64,000 bases of DNA from Idiomarina rhizosphaerae (GCF_024159085.1 NZ_JAMZDE010000006.1:124001-188000); one strand, 5' to 3'; positions 29,979 through 38,906 are shown, counted from the stretch's first letter. Numbers and translations are program-made. The notes: generated by a model not told the origin, from the sequence alone.

Positions 29979-30693
29979 TGCCTGTTGATTTGTCCACAGA
30001 GGCTAAGATGCCACGTAAAATATTAATTTCATTTTCTTCCGGGCGAGCGCGGTTAAATAAACGACGCAACTTCGTCATGACTTGTCCGGGGTGCTGACGA
30101 ACGATAAATCCGGTTTGACCCAGAGTTCTCTCCAGATGCTCGTAAAAACGTTCTAAATCCTCAGCGCGCGGGTATTCGGGTAAGTTTTCCGGGGCACGTT
30201 GTTTCGATTCAAGCCACTGCATACGTAGCTCATAACTCACCGTCTGCACCGCCATAGCCAGGTTCAGCGAGCTGTAATCCGGGTTGGTTGGTATATGTAA
30301 GTGGAACTGGCTTTGCTGCAGCTCTTCGTTGGTTAATCCACTGTTTTCACGACCAAATACCAGAGCAACCTGATGCTGACTGGTTTCCTCTAACACCTTT
30401 GCTGCACATTCCCGCGGGCCTAACAGCGGCCAATCCAATGTTCTGTTACGAGCGCTGGTGGCAATAACCAGACCACAGTCGGCAATGGCCTCCTGCAAAG
30501 TATCCACAATAGTCGCCGACGCTAAAATATCGGTTGCGCCCGCAGCTAACGCCGATGCGTGACTGTCAGGCTCCTGCACAGGGTCGACTAAGGTTAGTTT
30601 AGACAACCCCATAGTCTTCATGGCACGGGCGACAGAGCCTATGTTTCCGGTATGAGACGTATTCACCAGAACAATACGAATGTTATCAAGCAT
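29971..30693 (-). CDS. trmJ: tRNA Cm32/Um32 2'-O-methyltransferase TrmJ
   Basis: SPOUT-class methyltransferase acting on position 32 of tRNAs. The N-terminus [20 protein letters not shown] and the knot motifs ([27 protein letters not shown]) are standard. 240 residues from ATG 30693, with AAGGGA upstream; the 38-codon extension to 30807 overlaps the divergent suhB start and is unlikely. Upstream of iscR, as in enterobacteria. Confidence 0.95.
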   Translation of the reverse strand: MLDNIRIVLVNTSHTGNIGSVARAMKTMGLSKLTLVDPVQEPDSHASALAAGATDILASATIVDTLQEAIADCGLVIATSARNRTLDWPLLGPRECAAKVLEETSQHQVALVFGRENSGLTNEELQQSQFHLHIPTNPDYSSLNLAMAVQTVSYELRMQWLESKQRAPENLPEYPRAEDLERFYEHLERTLGQTGFIVRQHPGQVMTKLRRLFNRARPEENEINILRGILASVDKSTGNT

Positions 30694-30801
30694 GGCGTTT
30701 CCCTTGAGTTTTTCTCGGCTTATGGAAAAGTTTGGCATGATACCGTAACACTGGTATGATCCGCGACCGAAAATTGTTCTTTTACAGCACAGGTAATTGG
30801 T

Positions 30802-31578
30802 ATGCATCCGATGTTAAATATTGCGGTGCGCGCAGCGCGTGCGGCCGGCAAAATTTTAGTTAAAAATTTCGACCAGGGCAGTCCTGTTGAAGCCGAATCA
30901 AAAGGTTTGAACGACTGGGTTACTGATATGGATAAAGCCGCAGAGCAGGCTATTATCAACACAATCAAAAAGTCTTACCCTGATCACGGCATCATCGCAG
31001 AAGAAAGCGGTACTCAGGCTGGAAAAGAAAACGACTTCCAGTGGGTTATTGATCCGCTAGACGGCACGACCAATTACATGCGCGGTATCCCTCATTTTTG
31101 TATCTCTATAGCGTTACTTCACAAAGGTTCTGTTCAACAGGCCGTTGTTTACGATCCTATGCGCGAAGAATTATTCACGGCTACACGCGGCGCCGGTGCG
31201 CAGCTAAATGGTCGTCGTTTACGTATTTCACCTAAAGTGGAATTAAAAGGCGCTATTTTAGCAACGGGTTTCCCGTTCAAAATGAAAAACCGTTTACCGG
31301 AATACCTGGAAATGTTCAGCAAGTTGTTTGAGCACTGTGCCGATGTTCGTCGTGCAGGCGCAGCAGCACTAGACTTAGCTTACGTTGCGGCAGCACGCCA
31401 CGACGCCTTCTGGGAAATGGGTCTTAAGCCGTGGGATATGTTGGCTGGCGAATTATTGGTTCGCGAAGCCGGTGGCATAGTCAGTGACTTTCAGGGTGGC
31501 CACAACTACATTCAGTCAGGCAACATAGCAGCCGGTGCGCCAAAAGCATTAAAACAAATGCTGGCACAAATTCGCTAA
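30802..31578 (+). CDS. suhB: Inositol-1-monophosphatase / rRNA-processing factor SuhB
   Basis: Mg-dependent inositol phosphatase that in E. coli also joins the Nus-factor antitermination complex on rRNA operons. Begins [17 protein letters not shown] like E. coli. The metal motifs [13 protein letters not shown] and [15 protein letters not shown] are present. 258 residues. Divergent from trmJ and closed by a strong terminator. Confidence 0.96.
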   Translation: MHPMLNIAVRAARAAGKILVKNFDQGSPVEAESKGLNDWVTDMDKAAEQAIINTIKKSYPDHGIIAEESGTQAGKENDFQWVIDPLDGTTNYMRGIPHFCISIALLHKGSVQQAVVYDPMREELFTATRGAGAQLNGRRLRISPKVELKGAILATGFPFKMKNRLPEYLEMFSKLFEHCADVRRAGAAALDLAYVAAARHDAFWEMGLKPWDMLAGELLVREAGGIVSDFQGGHNYIQSGNIAAGAPKALKQMLAQIR

Positions 31579-31616
31579 GCTCTTTCTAAAAACAAGAGCA
31601 GTAAGCCCAAAAGCAA

Positions 31617-31653
31617 AACGCCGTCTGAGGTAACCCAGACGGCGTTCTTTTTT
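31617..31653 (+). terminator. Terminator after suhB
   Basis: Stem AACGCCGTCTG / CAGACGGCGTT with an 8-base loop, followed by a T-rich run. It also sits just downstream of the convergent DUF3545 gene. Confidence 0.88.
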
Positions 31654-31822
31654 ATAATTCGATTTCTTCTAAATCGAGGTCTAGCGAGTAATCCATTTCA
31701 GAGAGTTCTTCCCGCAACCGGTACTTCTCTTTTAGTTGTTCTATTTCACGCCATTTACGTTTTGCGGCGCGGCCCTTTCCAGACTTGTCATTTACCTTTT
31801 GCAGTTCTTCTGAATGATCCAT
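31652..31822 (-). CDS. DUF3545 small charged protein
   Basis: 56-residue protein with the DUF3545 signature AAKRKWREIEQLKEKYRLREEL, seen across Alteromonadales and Vibrio; function unknown. Highly charged, probably helical, with an acidic end SLDLDLEEIEL. I chose ATG 31822 because AGAGGG precedes it and the family signature follows directly; the longer frame to 31936 encodes an unrelated Cys-rich stretch. Two copies of a 12-bp palindrome lie upstream. Confidence 0.75.
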   Translation of the reverse strand: MDHSEELQKVNDKSGKGRAAKRKWREIEQLKEKYRLREELSEMDYSLDLDLEEIEL

Positions 31823-31889
31823 GGTATGACCCTCTGCTTTTTTTGATACAACTTTTTTAATTATGGTATTAGCGCTGCAGTTAATCTGT

Positions 31890-31971
31890 TTGTTAACAAA
31901 AAAACCACAACTCATAAGTACCACACACCAGGCCACATTAAAAGAACTTTGTTACGCTTTTGTTAACAAAT
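31890..31971. repeat. Two identical TTTGTTAACAAA palindromes 70 bp apart
   Basis: Perfect 12-bp palindromes at 31890-31901 and 31960-31971, start-to-start spacing exactly 70 bp. They lie between the DUF3545 gene and the downstream end of a small membrane-protein gene. They look like paired operators for an unidentified dimeric regulator. Confidence 0.55.
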
Positions 31972-31991
31972 GATGGCGAAGGTGTGAAGAA

Positions 31992-32444
31992 TTAGGTGAT
32001 CAACTCAACTTGAGGGTAATGCGTCTTAAAGAAGTTCTGAACGGAGTCAAATTGCTGAATCGGAAACACATAATGATGGCTAATTTGGTAGTTAAAAGGA
32101 AAACTCAAAATAGCTGAGTTTTTATCATATTCACCAACAGCCACTCGCTTTAACTTTTTAGCCGGCACCTGCTCAAGTCCTACACGCAATTGCTCACCCT
32201 GTACACCCAGCAACGCCATCATATTTTTTACTTCGCTTCGGTTGTGCGACCGATTCCCAAAAGCGTCAGGGGTAATATAAAAAGCCAACAACACAAGCAT
32301 AGCCCCATACAATTGTCCCCAAAATCCCAACTCAAAATAAAACAAGAGAAAATAGGGAAGAAAGATCAAAGCCAATCTTATCCATTTAGGAATTTTTAGC
32401 ATGTGCTCATTAAGTTTCTCTTTGAAGCTAAGGTGTTTATTCAT
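31992..32444 (-). CDS. Hypothetical two-helix membrane protein
   Basis: 150 residues, family not recognised. Two adjacent hydrophobic segments at about 20-38 and 42-58 form a hairpin; the remaining 90 residues are soluble, with no catalytic motif I can name. It lies 7 bp downstream of the NERD gene, so the two are probably co-transcribed and may act together. Confidence 0.65.
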   Translation of the reverse strand: MNKHLSFKEKLNEHMLKIPKWIRLALIFLPYFLLFYFELGFWGQLYGAMLVLLAFYITPDAFGNRSHNRSEVKNMMALLGVQGEQLRVGLEQVPAKKLKRVAVGEYDKNSAILSFPFNYQISHHYVFPIQQFDSVQNFFKTHYPQVELIT

Positions 32445-32451
32445 TTATCTG

Positions 32452-33150
32452 TCATTTTTTAAGCGTTACTAACTGCTGCACGACGGCATCAATATTCGAA
32501 GGTGCCCGTTTGGGCTGATAGTTCAAAATATACTCGACCAGTCCTTTACGTTCAAGAATGGCCACGCTGGGAGGTGAAGACAACTTAACCCGAGCGCTGC
32601 GGTGTGAAAAAAATACAACGCCGTCTATCCAGGTAGATGCGCGGTTTTTCTTCAAATGCTCTGCCAATACATGTATTTGCTTTTTTAACTGCTTTATTGG
32701 ATTTCGAACTTTGGCTGTATACCGGCCACCTTTGCGCCCTACTTTATGGGCTACCCAATTAGAAGATTGCTCATCTCCCGTTACTTTAGAGTTGTTGTTT
32801 TTTACTTCCACAACAAACACACCGTTAGGGCCCACCACGATTAAATCCAGCTCCGTGAAGCCGCGTTTTGCTCGCGAATTGGGTACGTCGACCTGATTAA
32901 ACAGCACATAGCTATCGGGGAGCTTTTTTAGCAGCTTCAGTGTTTTTAATTCGCCTCTGGCACCCGAACGCTTAGTAGATGCCGCCCCAATAATACTGAA
33001 GAGGTAAATTAATCCGACAATCCACCAGAGATTTGGTAATTTGTACATTAAAAAACCCGCAATAGGTGCGCCAATAATAGCGACCCATACGCGGGCTTTA
33101 TTCACTTCTTGCGAAAGACGATTTTTGGTTATGTACTGCGTGTCGGCCAT
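32452..33150 (-). CDS. NERD-domain (nuclease-related) membrane protein
   Basis: 232 residues: hydrophobic N-terminal hairpin (about 22-60) followed by a NERD domain at about 65-175. The nuclease-fold acidic core is visible: ELDLIVVGPNGVFVVEVKN contains the D-x(n)-E-x-K pattern of restriction-like folds. NERD proteins are suspected nucleases, but activity is rarely shown. Nearby genes (RhuM/Fic protein, small membrane protein) suggest an accessory or defence-associated patch. Confidence 0.82.
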   Translation of the reverse strand: MADTQYITKNRLSQEVNKARVWVAIIGAPIAGFLMYKLPNLWWIVGLIYLFSIIGAASTKRSGARGELKTLKLLKKLPDSYVLFNQVDVPNSRAKRGFTELDLIVVGPNGVFVVEVKNNNSKVTGDEQSSNWVAHKVGRKGGRYTAKVRNPIKQLKKQIHVLAEHLKKNRASTWIDGVVFFSHRSARVKLSSPPSVAILERKGLVEYILNYQPKRAPSNIDAVVQQLVTLKK

Positions 33151-33188
33151 GACAATTTGACTGCTTTATTTCCCAAACTGGTGGCTAT

Positions 33189-34350
33189 ATTAAACCACCA
33201 AAACAGACATTCGTCAGCTTTAATCCTTAGTTATCGGCTGGCTCCTTCAGCAGAATAAAGTGTTCTATCAAACGAATCATCGGCTCTTTTTGATTTGGTA
33301 AGCTCTCAGCTACCAGTAGTGCCAGAGCCACGAGAGTGTTGTCGTTAATCAACCGCTCAACGGGCTTAGCTAATAAATGCTGATTTAATCGCAGATACCA
33401 CAAAAATAGGAAAGAACCGGAGCGTTTATTGCCGTCGGCTAGTGGATGGTTTTTAATTACAAAGTACAATAAGTGGGCAGCACGGCTGGCTATGTTCGGG
33501 TAAAACAGCTCATCTGCAAACCCTTGTTCTATGGTCGCTAATGCCGAGGAAAGCCCGATCCCACGAACCTGTCCGAATAATTCAGTGGCTTCGCCTTTAG
33601 CTATAAGTGTTTTTCTAAGCTGTTGAATGGCATCGGCTGCATTATCTGGATCCAGAGCCTGCATACCATTTTGTCTGGTGCCTATTTCCGCTAAAACTTG
33701 CTCGTCATAACCTTGCAGCAGTGACCAGGAACGAGCGTACTCACTTATAACCTGAGCAACGGCTTCACCAGCTTCAGATACCAAGCCTTGGTTGCTCAGT
33801 GTACGACTGAGTAGATTCAGAGCCTGTTCAAACTCAACGCCCCGCTCTTGCAGCCGACGTTGGTTTAAAGTGTAGCCTTCAACCAGGTGCTCTTTTAATA
33901 TTCGGGTTGCCCATTGGCGGAACTGTGTCGCGCGTTTGGAGCTCACGCGGTAGCCCACAGAAATAATGGCATCAAGGTTGTAATGTTTTACACGACGGCG
34001 GACTTGTCGTTTACCTTCTTGCCGAACTACCGAGAAATCCTCGGTAGTTGCCATTGCTTCCAGTTCACCTTCCCTGTAAATATTCTTCAGGTGCAAACCG
34101 ATGTTATCGGTCGAGGTATCGAATAGTAATGACATCTGAGCCTGGTTCAGCCAAACTGTATCCTGTTCCAAAGCCACTTCCAGTTGTGCCTGCCCATCCT
34201 GGCTCTCAAATATTTGAATTTGCTTGTCATTCACGCTTCATCCCTCATCCTTGAGCTTTGTGTCTTCATCAAGCGCTCTAGCATAGTCGGCATTTCTTCA
34301 TTCGGTCACAATGCTTTCATTAAACCACCAAAGCAGTCAGACGTCAGCTT
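33189..34350. repeat. 32-bp direct repeat bracketing the RhuM/Fic gene
   Basis: Copies at 33189-33220 and 34319-34350 match at 28 of 32 positions; both begin ATTAAACCACCAAA and end CGTCAGCTT. The interval between them holds just the RhuM/Fic gene and its promoter, about 1.1 kb per repeat unit. No transposase or integrase is present. Confidence 0.7.
33227..34234 (-). CDS. RhuM-family protein with C-terminal Fic/DOC domain
   Basis: 335 residues. The N-terminal RhuM/virulence-protein domain covers about 1-125 (VWLNQAQMSLLFDTSTDNIGLHLKN, QFRQWATRILKEHL). A Fic-like domain follows, with the motif HPLADGNKR at 263-271, which matches the core of the Fic loop HxFx(D/A)GNxR except for Leu in place of Phe. 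Fic domains usually transfer AMP or other nucleotides to target proteins, and DOC members phosphorylate EF-Tu. The role of RhuM-Fic fusions is not established. Flanked by a 32-bp direct repeat, suggesting insertion as a unit. Confidence 0.85.
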   Translation of the reverse strand: MNDKQIQIFESQDGQAQLEVALEQDTVWLNQAQMSLLFDTSTDNIGLHLKNIYREGELEAMATTEDFSVVRQEGKRQVRRRVKHYNLDAIISVGYRVSSKRATQFRQWATRILKEHLVEGYTLNQRRLQERGVEFEQALNLLSRTLSNQGLVSEAGEAVAQVISEYARSWSLLQGYDEQVLAEIGTRQNGMQALDPDNAADAIQQLRKTLIAKGEATELFGQVRGIGLSSALATIEQGFADELFYPNIASRAAHLLYFVIKNHPLADGNKRSGSFLFLWYLRLNQHLLAKPVERLINDNTLVALALLVAESLPNQKEPMIRLIEHFILLKEPADN

Positions 34351-34357
34351 AAAAGCT

Positions 34358-34657
34358 CTACTGCTTTTGTCTTATAGCCTCAATCAATTCATCTTTACTC
34401 TTTTGACTGCGGTTATCAATATTGAGCTGCTGCGCTCTATTGTATAACTCATCTTTAGTGCGCTCTTCCAGACGGGTATTGGGGTTACCTGTCCCCTGAG
34501 TAGTGGTGTTATCGGTAACCCCCTCCTCGCGTCGCTGCTTATTCACAGTGCGACTGGCAATTTCCTCTGCTTCGTCTTCACTCTTTCCGTCATCCAGCTG
34601 TGACTGCTTAATATGCTGATACATACGCTCGTCTTTGTCGCGCCAAACGTCTGGCAT
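34358..34657 (-). CDS. Small hydrophilic protein with Rho-N/SAP-like C-terminus
   Basis: 99 residues, almost devoid of hydrophobic stretches. The C-terminal 40 residues (RTKDELYNRAQQLNIDNRSQ, then KSKDELIEAIRQ) resemble the Rho N-terminal helical domain found in small stress-linked proteins. ATG 34657 is preceded by a near-perfect AGGAGG. It is followed on the same strand, 29 bp upstream, by a second small hydrophilic protein; the two likely form an operon. Function unknown. Confidence 0.7.
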   Translation of the reverse strand: MPDVWRDKDERMYQHIKQSQLDDGKSEDEAEEIASRTVNKQRREEGVTDNTTTQGTGNPNTRLEERTKDELYNRAQQLNIDNRSQKSKDELIEAIRQKQ

Positions 34658-34686
34658 GGTTGCCTCCTTTCTCAATCAGTTGTTAA

Positions 34687-34884
34687 TTACTGAGAGTCCC
34701 GGCCACGTTGCTCTGGGGCAATCTGCTTATCTTTCTGCGAGTGAGTGTCATGAGTTGAATTTGGCCGACGGTGGTCTTCACGGCTCTGATTTTCTTTGTC
34801 CTGCTGTGACTGCAGCTTCCGCTTTTCTTCTTCGCTAAGATCCTGCTCGTCTTTTTTAATTTTCGGATTCATTGGCCCGGTCAT
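34687..34884 (-). CDS. Small, highly charged hypothetical protein
   Basis: 65 residues composed almost entirely of Lys, Glu, Asp, Gln, Arg, His and Ser, so probably intrinsically disordered. A strong TAAGGAGG precedes the ATG, which is the main reason to accept it as a gene. Paired with the Rho-N-like protein just downstream. The composition recalls stress-induced hydrophilins, but that is an inference. Confidence 0.6.
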   Translation of the reverse strand: MTGPMNPKIKKDEQDLSEEEKRKLQSQQDKENQSREDHRRPNSTHDTHSQKDKQIAPEQRGRDSQ

Positions 34885-35099
34885 AAAGCCTCCTTAATCG
34901 TTAGAATGTCAGTGCGTTTTCTCAACTTCTTAATTATTAAGTGTAGTAAAAAAAGAAATGAAATAAAGGTTCGTTGCCCCCTGACTTTAAAGATCCACAT
35001 CAATTGCTATGCAACACCTATTTAATGGCAGAGCTTATTAGACTCAACTAAGATTAGGAGCAACCACAACAAAGTGGTTTCGGCTATTAAGGGATTCTC
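34885..35099. other. Intergenic region between divergent genes
   Basis: About 215 bp between the minus-strand small-protein pair and the plus-strand serine hydrolase. It must carry both promoters. I see A/T-rich stretches but no clear -35/-10 pairs, repeats or RNA structure. Confidence 0.5.
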
Positions 35100-36452
35100 A
35101 TGAAATGCTTAAGTCATAAAATGTTCAGCTTATTTGCAGGTGCTGTGGTGCTAGTGAGTCTTTGTTCTCATAGCTACGCGCAAACAGCTTCCTACTCCGA
35201 TGCAAAAGCGACTGACCCAGAAACGCTAGGCTGGATGCAAGGCTTCCCGCCATCGCCAGAGAAACTCATCATGCAGCCTGAATCAGACTTCTTTAGCTTT
35301 CCGAAGCTGCGTTGGACGGTATGTCATATTCGCGAACTCATGCCGACGAAACGCGTGAGAAAGGGATCCGAACCTCCATTATCGTTAGAATACGCTATTG
35401 ATAAAAATATCGATTCAGTGACTTTCAACACTATGGGTACGGAACAAACCATGACGTGGAGGGACTCTCTTGGAGCAAATTATACCGACGGCATTCTTAT
35501 ACTTCATAAAGGCAAAATTGTTTATGAACACTATTCGGGGTGTCTGGACGAGGGGGGTAAACACGCTGCTATGTCGATGACTAAGTCCATGACCGGACTG
35601 CTGGCAGAGATACTCGTTGTAGAAGGTGCGCTTGACGATACCGTAAAAGTTTCATCAATAATTCCCGAGCTTATCGATAGTGCTTTTGGTAGTGCAACTG
35701 TACGTCAGGTTATGGATATGACCACGGCACTAGATTATAGCGAGGATTACTCCGATCCAAACGCAGATATATGGATCTACTCAAAAGCTGCCAATCCCTT
35801 GCCGAAACCCAAAGAATATAAAGGCCCGAACGGCTATTTCGAATATCTACAAACCGTCAGACAAAAAGGCATTCACGGAGAAGCCTTTGGTTACAGGACG
35901 ATTAACACTGATACTCTTGGCTGGATCATTTCGCGGGTCACGGGTAAAGATTTAACCCAACTATTATCTGAACGTATCTGGAGCAAAATAGGGGCTGAGC
36001 AAGACGCTTACTTTACTGTTGATGCAAAAGGAACTCCCTTTGCAGGCGGCGGACTTAGCGCAGGCCTGCGTGATCTCGCACGTGTTGGCCAGTTGGTGCT
36101 AAACCGCGGAAGAATCAACGATCAGCAATTATTTCCAGAAGAGGCGGTCGCCAACATACAAGCCGGCGGCGATAAAGAGGTTTTTGCTAAAGCAGGTTAC
36201 AGCACGCTAAAAGGCGGAAGTTACACAAGTATGTGGTGGGTTTTACACAACGAGCATGAAGCTTTTGCAGCACGAGGCGTTCATGGGCAGACCATTTATA
36301 TTGATCCAACGGTAGATATGGTAATAGTGAGGTTAGCGTCTTTTCCTACCGCTGCAAATGCCAAGATTGACCCAACCTCGCTACCGGCTTATCAAGCGGT
36401 TGCTGAGTACTTAATGGGAAAAGGTGAATCCACAGAGGCAGCGTCAGAATAA
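35100..36452 (+). CDS. Secreted serine hydrolase, beta-lactamase/class C family
   Basis: 450 residues with a signal peptide to about 28 (LVSLCSHSYAQ). The serine beta-lactamase/penicillin-binding fold has its SxxK motif SMTK at 159-162, inside AAMSMTKSMTGLLAE; DYSED provides the Tyr-Ser motif and the late HGQTIYID replaces KTG. Such periplasmic enzymes are esterases, peptidases or amidases; the substrate cannot be named. Monocistronic. Confidence 0.85.
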   Translation: MKCLSHKMFSLFAGAVVLVSLCSHSYAQTASYSDAKATDPETLGWMQGFPPSPEKLIMQPESDFFSFPKLRWTVCHIRELMPTKRVRKGSEPPLSLEYAIDKNIDSVTFNTMGTEQTMTWRDSLGANYTDGILILHKGKIVYEHYSGCLDEGGKHAAMSMTKSMTGLLAEILVVEGALDDTVKVSSIIPELIDSAFGSATVRQVMDMTTALDYSEDYSDPNADIWIYSKAANPLPKPKEYKGPNGYFEYLQTVRQKGIHGEAFGYRTINTDTLGWIISRVTGKDLTQLLSERIWSKIGAEQDAYFTVDAKGTPFAGGGLSAGLRDLARVGQLVLNRGRINDQQLFPEEAVANIQAGGDKEVFAKAGYSTLKGGSYTSMWWVLHNEHEAFAARGVHGQTIYIDPTVDMVIVRLASFPTAANAKIDPTSLPAYQAVAEYLMGKGESTEAASE

Positions 36453-36511
36453 CAAAGATCTGATTCACAAAGGCTAACGTAATTGAATAAAAACAACTAA
36501 GTAGCCTGTTT

Positions 36512-36763
36512 ATGAACCTGACTGAATCTGAAGTATCACGCGTTATAGAAATGGCGTGGGAAGACCGCACGCCATTTGAAGCTATTGAAGAGCAATTTGG
36601 CCTGCAGGAAAAGCAGGTTGTGAAGTTTATGCGCTCGCAACTTAAGCCGGGCAGCTTCCGCTTGTGGCGGGAACGTGTGTCGGGGCGCAATACCAAACAC
36701 CGCAAATTACGCCCCGCGGGAGTTTTACGAGGCTACTGTCCAACACAATATAAACAGCGTTAG
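36512..36763 (+). CDS. DUF2805 / TIGR03643 family protein
   Basis: 83 residues matching the DUF2805 (TIGR03643) family: LTESEVSRVIEMAWEDRTPFEAIEEQFGL is a helix-turn-helix-like segment, followed by the basic GSFRLWRERVSGRNTKHRKL. Widespread in marine bacteria, function unknown. Convergent with the cytochrome b561 gene, 11 bp apart. Confidence 0.85.
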   Translation: MNLTESEVSRVIEMAWEDRTPFEAIEEQFGLQEKQVVKFMRSQLKPGSFRLWRERVSGRNTKHRKLRPAGVLRGYCPTQYKQR

Positions 36764-36774
36764 GCAATAACCTA

Positions 36775-37299
36775 CTAAAGCATACTTTTCAGAACCTTGT
36801 CCTTGCGAATAAAGTGATGATGCAAGGCCGCAGCAACGTGCAAAGCAACCAGTGCCATAAGTGCTATTGCCAGCCAGCCGTGCAGTTCCCGGAATATGGC
36901 ATAGTTCTCAATATCGACATTAAGCGCAGCCGGTAAGCGGAACCAGCCAAATACGTCAATTGGACGCCCGGCAAAGTACTGCATTAAATACCCTGAAATT
37001 GGCATGGCGAACAACAGCAAATAAAGCAGCCAATGAGAAGCCTTAGCGACAAATTTCTGCAAGCTTGATAAGTCTCCGGGTAGTGCCGGAATTTGATGGA
37101 ACAAACGATTCACTAAACGAGCAATAACCAGTACGGCAGCTACAACTCCAAAAGCTTTGTGCACGGTTAAAATGCTTAACTGCCAAGGCTCTAAAGAACG
37201 AACCATCAATAGACCAGCCGCCAGCATCGAAATAACCAAAGCCGCCATAGCCCAATGAAACAAGCGCATCGACAAGGAAAATTTTTGTGTGTTACTCAT
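36775..37299 (-). CDS. Cytochrome b561 family protein
   Basis: 174 residues, four membrane helices (about 12-32, 46-66, 88-108, 142-162) with haem-ligand histidines in FHWAMAA, VHKAFG and HVAAALHHHF. Members pass electrons between quinol and periplasmic partners. It overlaps the upstream catalase-like gene by 8 bp, so the two are translated together, suggesting it feeds electrons to that peroxidase. Confidence 0.9.
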   Translation of the reverse strand: MSNTQKFSLSMRLFHWAMAALVISMLAAGLLMVRSLEPWQLSILTVHKAFGVVAAVLVIARLVNRLFHQIPALPGDLSSLQKFVAKASHWLLYLLLFAMPISGYLMQYFAGRPIDVFGWFRLPAALNVDIENYAIFRELHGWLAIALMALVALHVAAALHHHFIRKDKVLKSML

Positions 37300-38272
37300 T
37301 GCCCTGTTCCTCCAGCTCGCCCATTAACGCTTCTTTTGCTCTGCGCCGATAAGACTCGGCATAAGCCGCGGAACGAGCCCGTAGTATGGGATCACGGGTT
37401 GCTTCAATACCAGTTGGTAACACCAGAGGGTCGTAATTTATACCGTGGCATTCGCCCTGTAACTGCGGCGTTACCCCGGTAATAACAATTTGCCCCGCCG
37501 TAATCTGCTCACGGCTGTCCGGCCATGCCTTTGCAGGATTGTTCTCGTCATCTTTCTCATTTGCCAACGTAAAAACCCAGTCGAAAATGACATTTTCTTT
37601 CGCTACCCGGTTGGTAATTTCTTGGTGCAGAGCATCCACACCTTCTAAATTGCCAGCAGAAACTGAAACCGTCGGTTGCATAGTCCAGCGTACGGCTTGC
37701 TTTTCACCCTTTGAATTCACCAAATAAAACGCGTTAATGCTGTTATAAGTTTCGGCTGCAAAACTCCCACTGGGTTGGTACTGCGCTTTCCAGCTTAAAA
37801 AGTCATTGCTCTCAGGGTGTTCGGCAAAAAACGCTTGTATTGCTTTGGGGCCTGCCTGAATCGCCTGAATTTGCTGGTAAAACGTATGCGGGTCTTTAAC
37901 CGCCATAACGGGGGGCGTATTCATCGCGATCCGCCATTGCTGGGTAGGGCTCATGGCAAAGCTCAAGGCCAAACTGCGCACCGGTGCCTTTAAATCGGGA
38001 GCCGTTGGATTATTCCCTGCAACAGAAAAACGCCCAATAAAAGGCATGGATCCCGTTTCAAATAGTGCCGCTTTTGAATAGCTGGCTAACTGTCCGTTTG
38101 AACGAAACTCACCACTAAGGCAAATACCTTTTGCGTGAGCTCTGCGGAAGCCTTCATGGGCGGTTTCTCCCTGCTGTAAATTAACAAACTCTTGCGCACT
38201 AACTTTGGGGGGATCATCGGCTGCCACGCTCATTATTGGCGCCAACAATAATGCCAGATATTGTTTTTTCAT
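37292..38272 (-). CDS. Periplasmic catalase-family peroxidase
   Basis: 326 residues with a signal peptide (ALLLAPIMSVAAD) and the catalase-related fold of the SrpA type. The distal His region is EGFRRAHAKGICLSGEF, and PFIGRFSVAGNNPTAPD follows. It lacks the large N- and C-terminal domains of true catalases (about 480 residues). Family members act as peroxidases. The partner is cytochrome b561, encoded directly downstream with overlap; an exported quinol peroxidase pair is the simplest reading. Confidence 0.87.
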   Translation of the reverse strand: MKKQYLALLLAPIMSVAADDPPKVSAQEFVNLQQGETAHEGFRRAHAKGICLSGEFRSNGQLASYSKAALFETGSMPFIGRFSVAGNNPTAPDLKAPVRSLALSFAMSPTQQWRIAMNTPPVMAVKDPHTFYQQIQAIQAGPKAIQAFFAEHPESNDFLSWKAQYQPSGSFAAETYNSINAFYLVNSKGEKQAVRWTMQPTVSVSAGNLEGVDALHQEITNRVAKENVIFDWVFTLANEKDDENNPAKAWPDSREQITAGQIVITGVTPQLQGECHGINYDPLVLPTGIEATRDPILRARSAAYAESYRRRAKEALMGELEEQGNE

Positions 38273-38313
38273 GTCGAAAGTACTCTTGTTATCATTCTTT
38301 CGGTTAGAGTATA

Positions 38314-38712
38314 TCAGTCAATCGAGCACTGCGAGCAGCGTTCTTTACCTGTTAATAGCTTGGAAATGCGGTTGCGGTATCGCGCGAAAAATAAGTAGGC
38401 TTTATCGGCAAACCACCGAATGACAGGCCAGCGTAAAGGCGCGATCATCCAGCCTTTACCCACCTGCGACCAGGCTGCATAGGTTACATCCAGGCCATAA
38501 ATCATTTCACCTGAACGGATCTGCCCGTGTAAATACTGGTTAGCCTTAGCAACGTCTACCGCAGGGTAACGCTGATTAAAATCCGGCTCGTTAATATTCT
38601 CAAACTGGATGCTTCTTTGTTCATCCAGTTTCCTTAAATGCCGCATTTCTTTCACGCACAACGGACACCCACCGTCGAAGAAGATAACAAGTTTCGAACT
38701 TTGTTCTGACAT
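38314..38712 (-). CDS. DCC-family thiol-disulfide oxidoreductase (DUF393)
   Basis: 133 residues, thioredoxin-like, with the family's DxxCPxC signature in VIFFDGGCPLCVKEM, and the WSQVGKGW and WFADKAYLFFARYRNR regions. Redox role presumed. Starts at ATG 38712; GTG 38721 is an alternative. It sits just upstream of the peroxidase/cytochrome pair on the same strand, which suggests a shared oxidative-stress role. Confidence 0.85.
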   Translation of the reverse strand: MSEQSSKLVIFFDGGCPLCVKEMRHLRKLDEQRSIQFENINEPDFNQRYPAVDVAKANQYLHGQIRSGEMIYGLDVTYAAWSQVGKGWMIAPLRWPVIRWFADKAYLFFARYRNRISKLLTGKERCSQCSID

Positions 38713-38906
38713 TAGAACCACCGTTTTGCGAATTACACCTTCTTATACGCTGTTTTTGCGTATTTGATTCATAATGTAATGCGAAAATCGGTTTGCTTAG
38801 CTCATAATACGACATTGCCAAGCAGCCAGACTTAATAAGCAGTGCTAGTCTTTTTATGACATATGGCGCAGACGCGCTGCAATTCGCTCCAAAATAAGAG
38901 GCAAGG

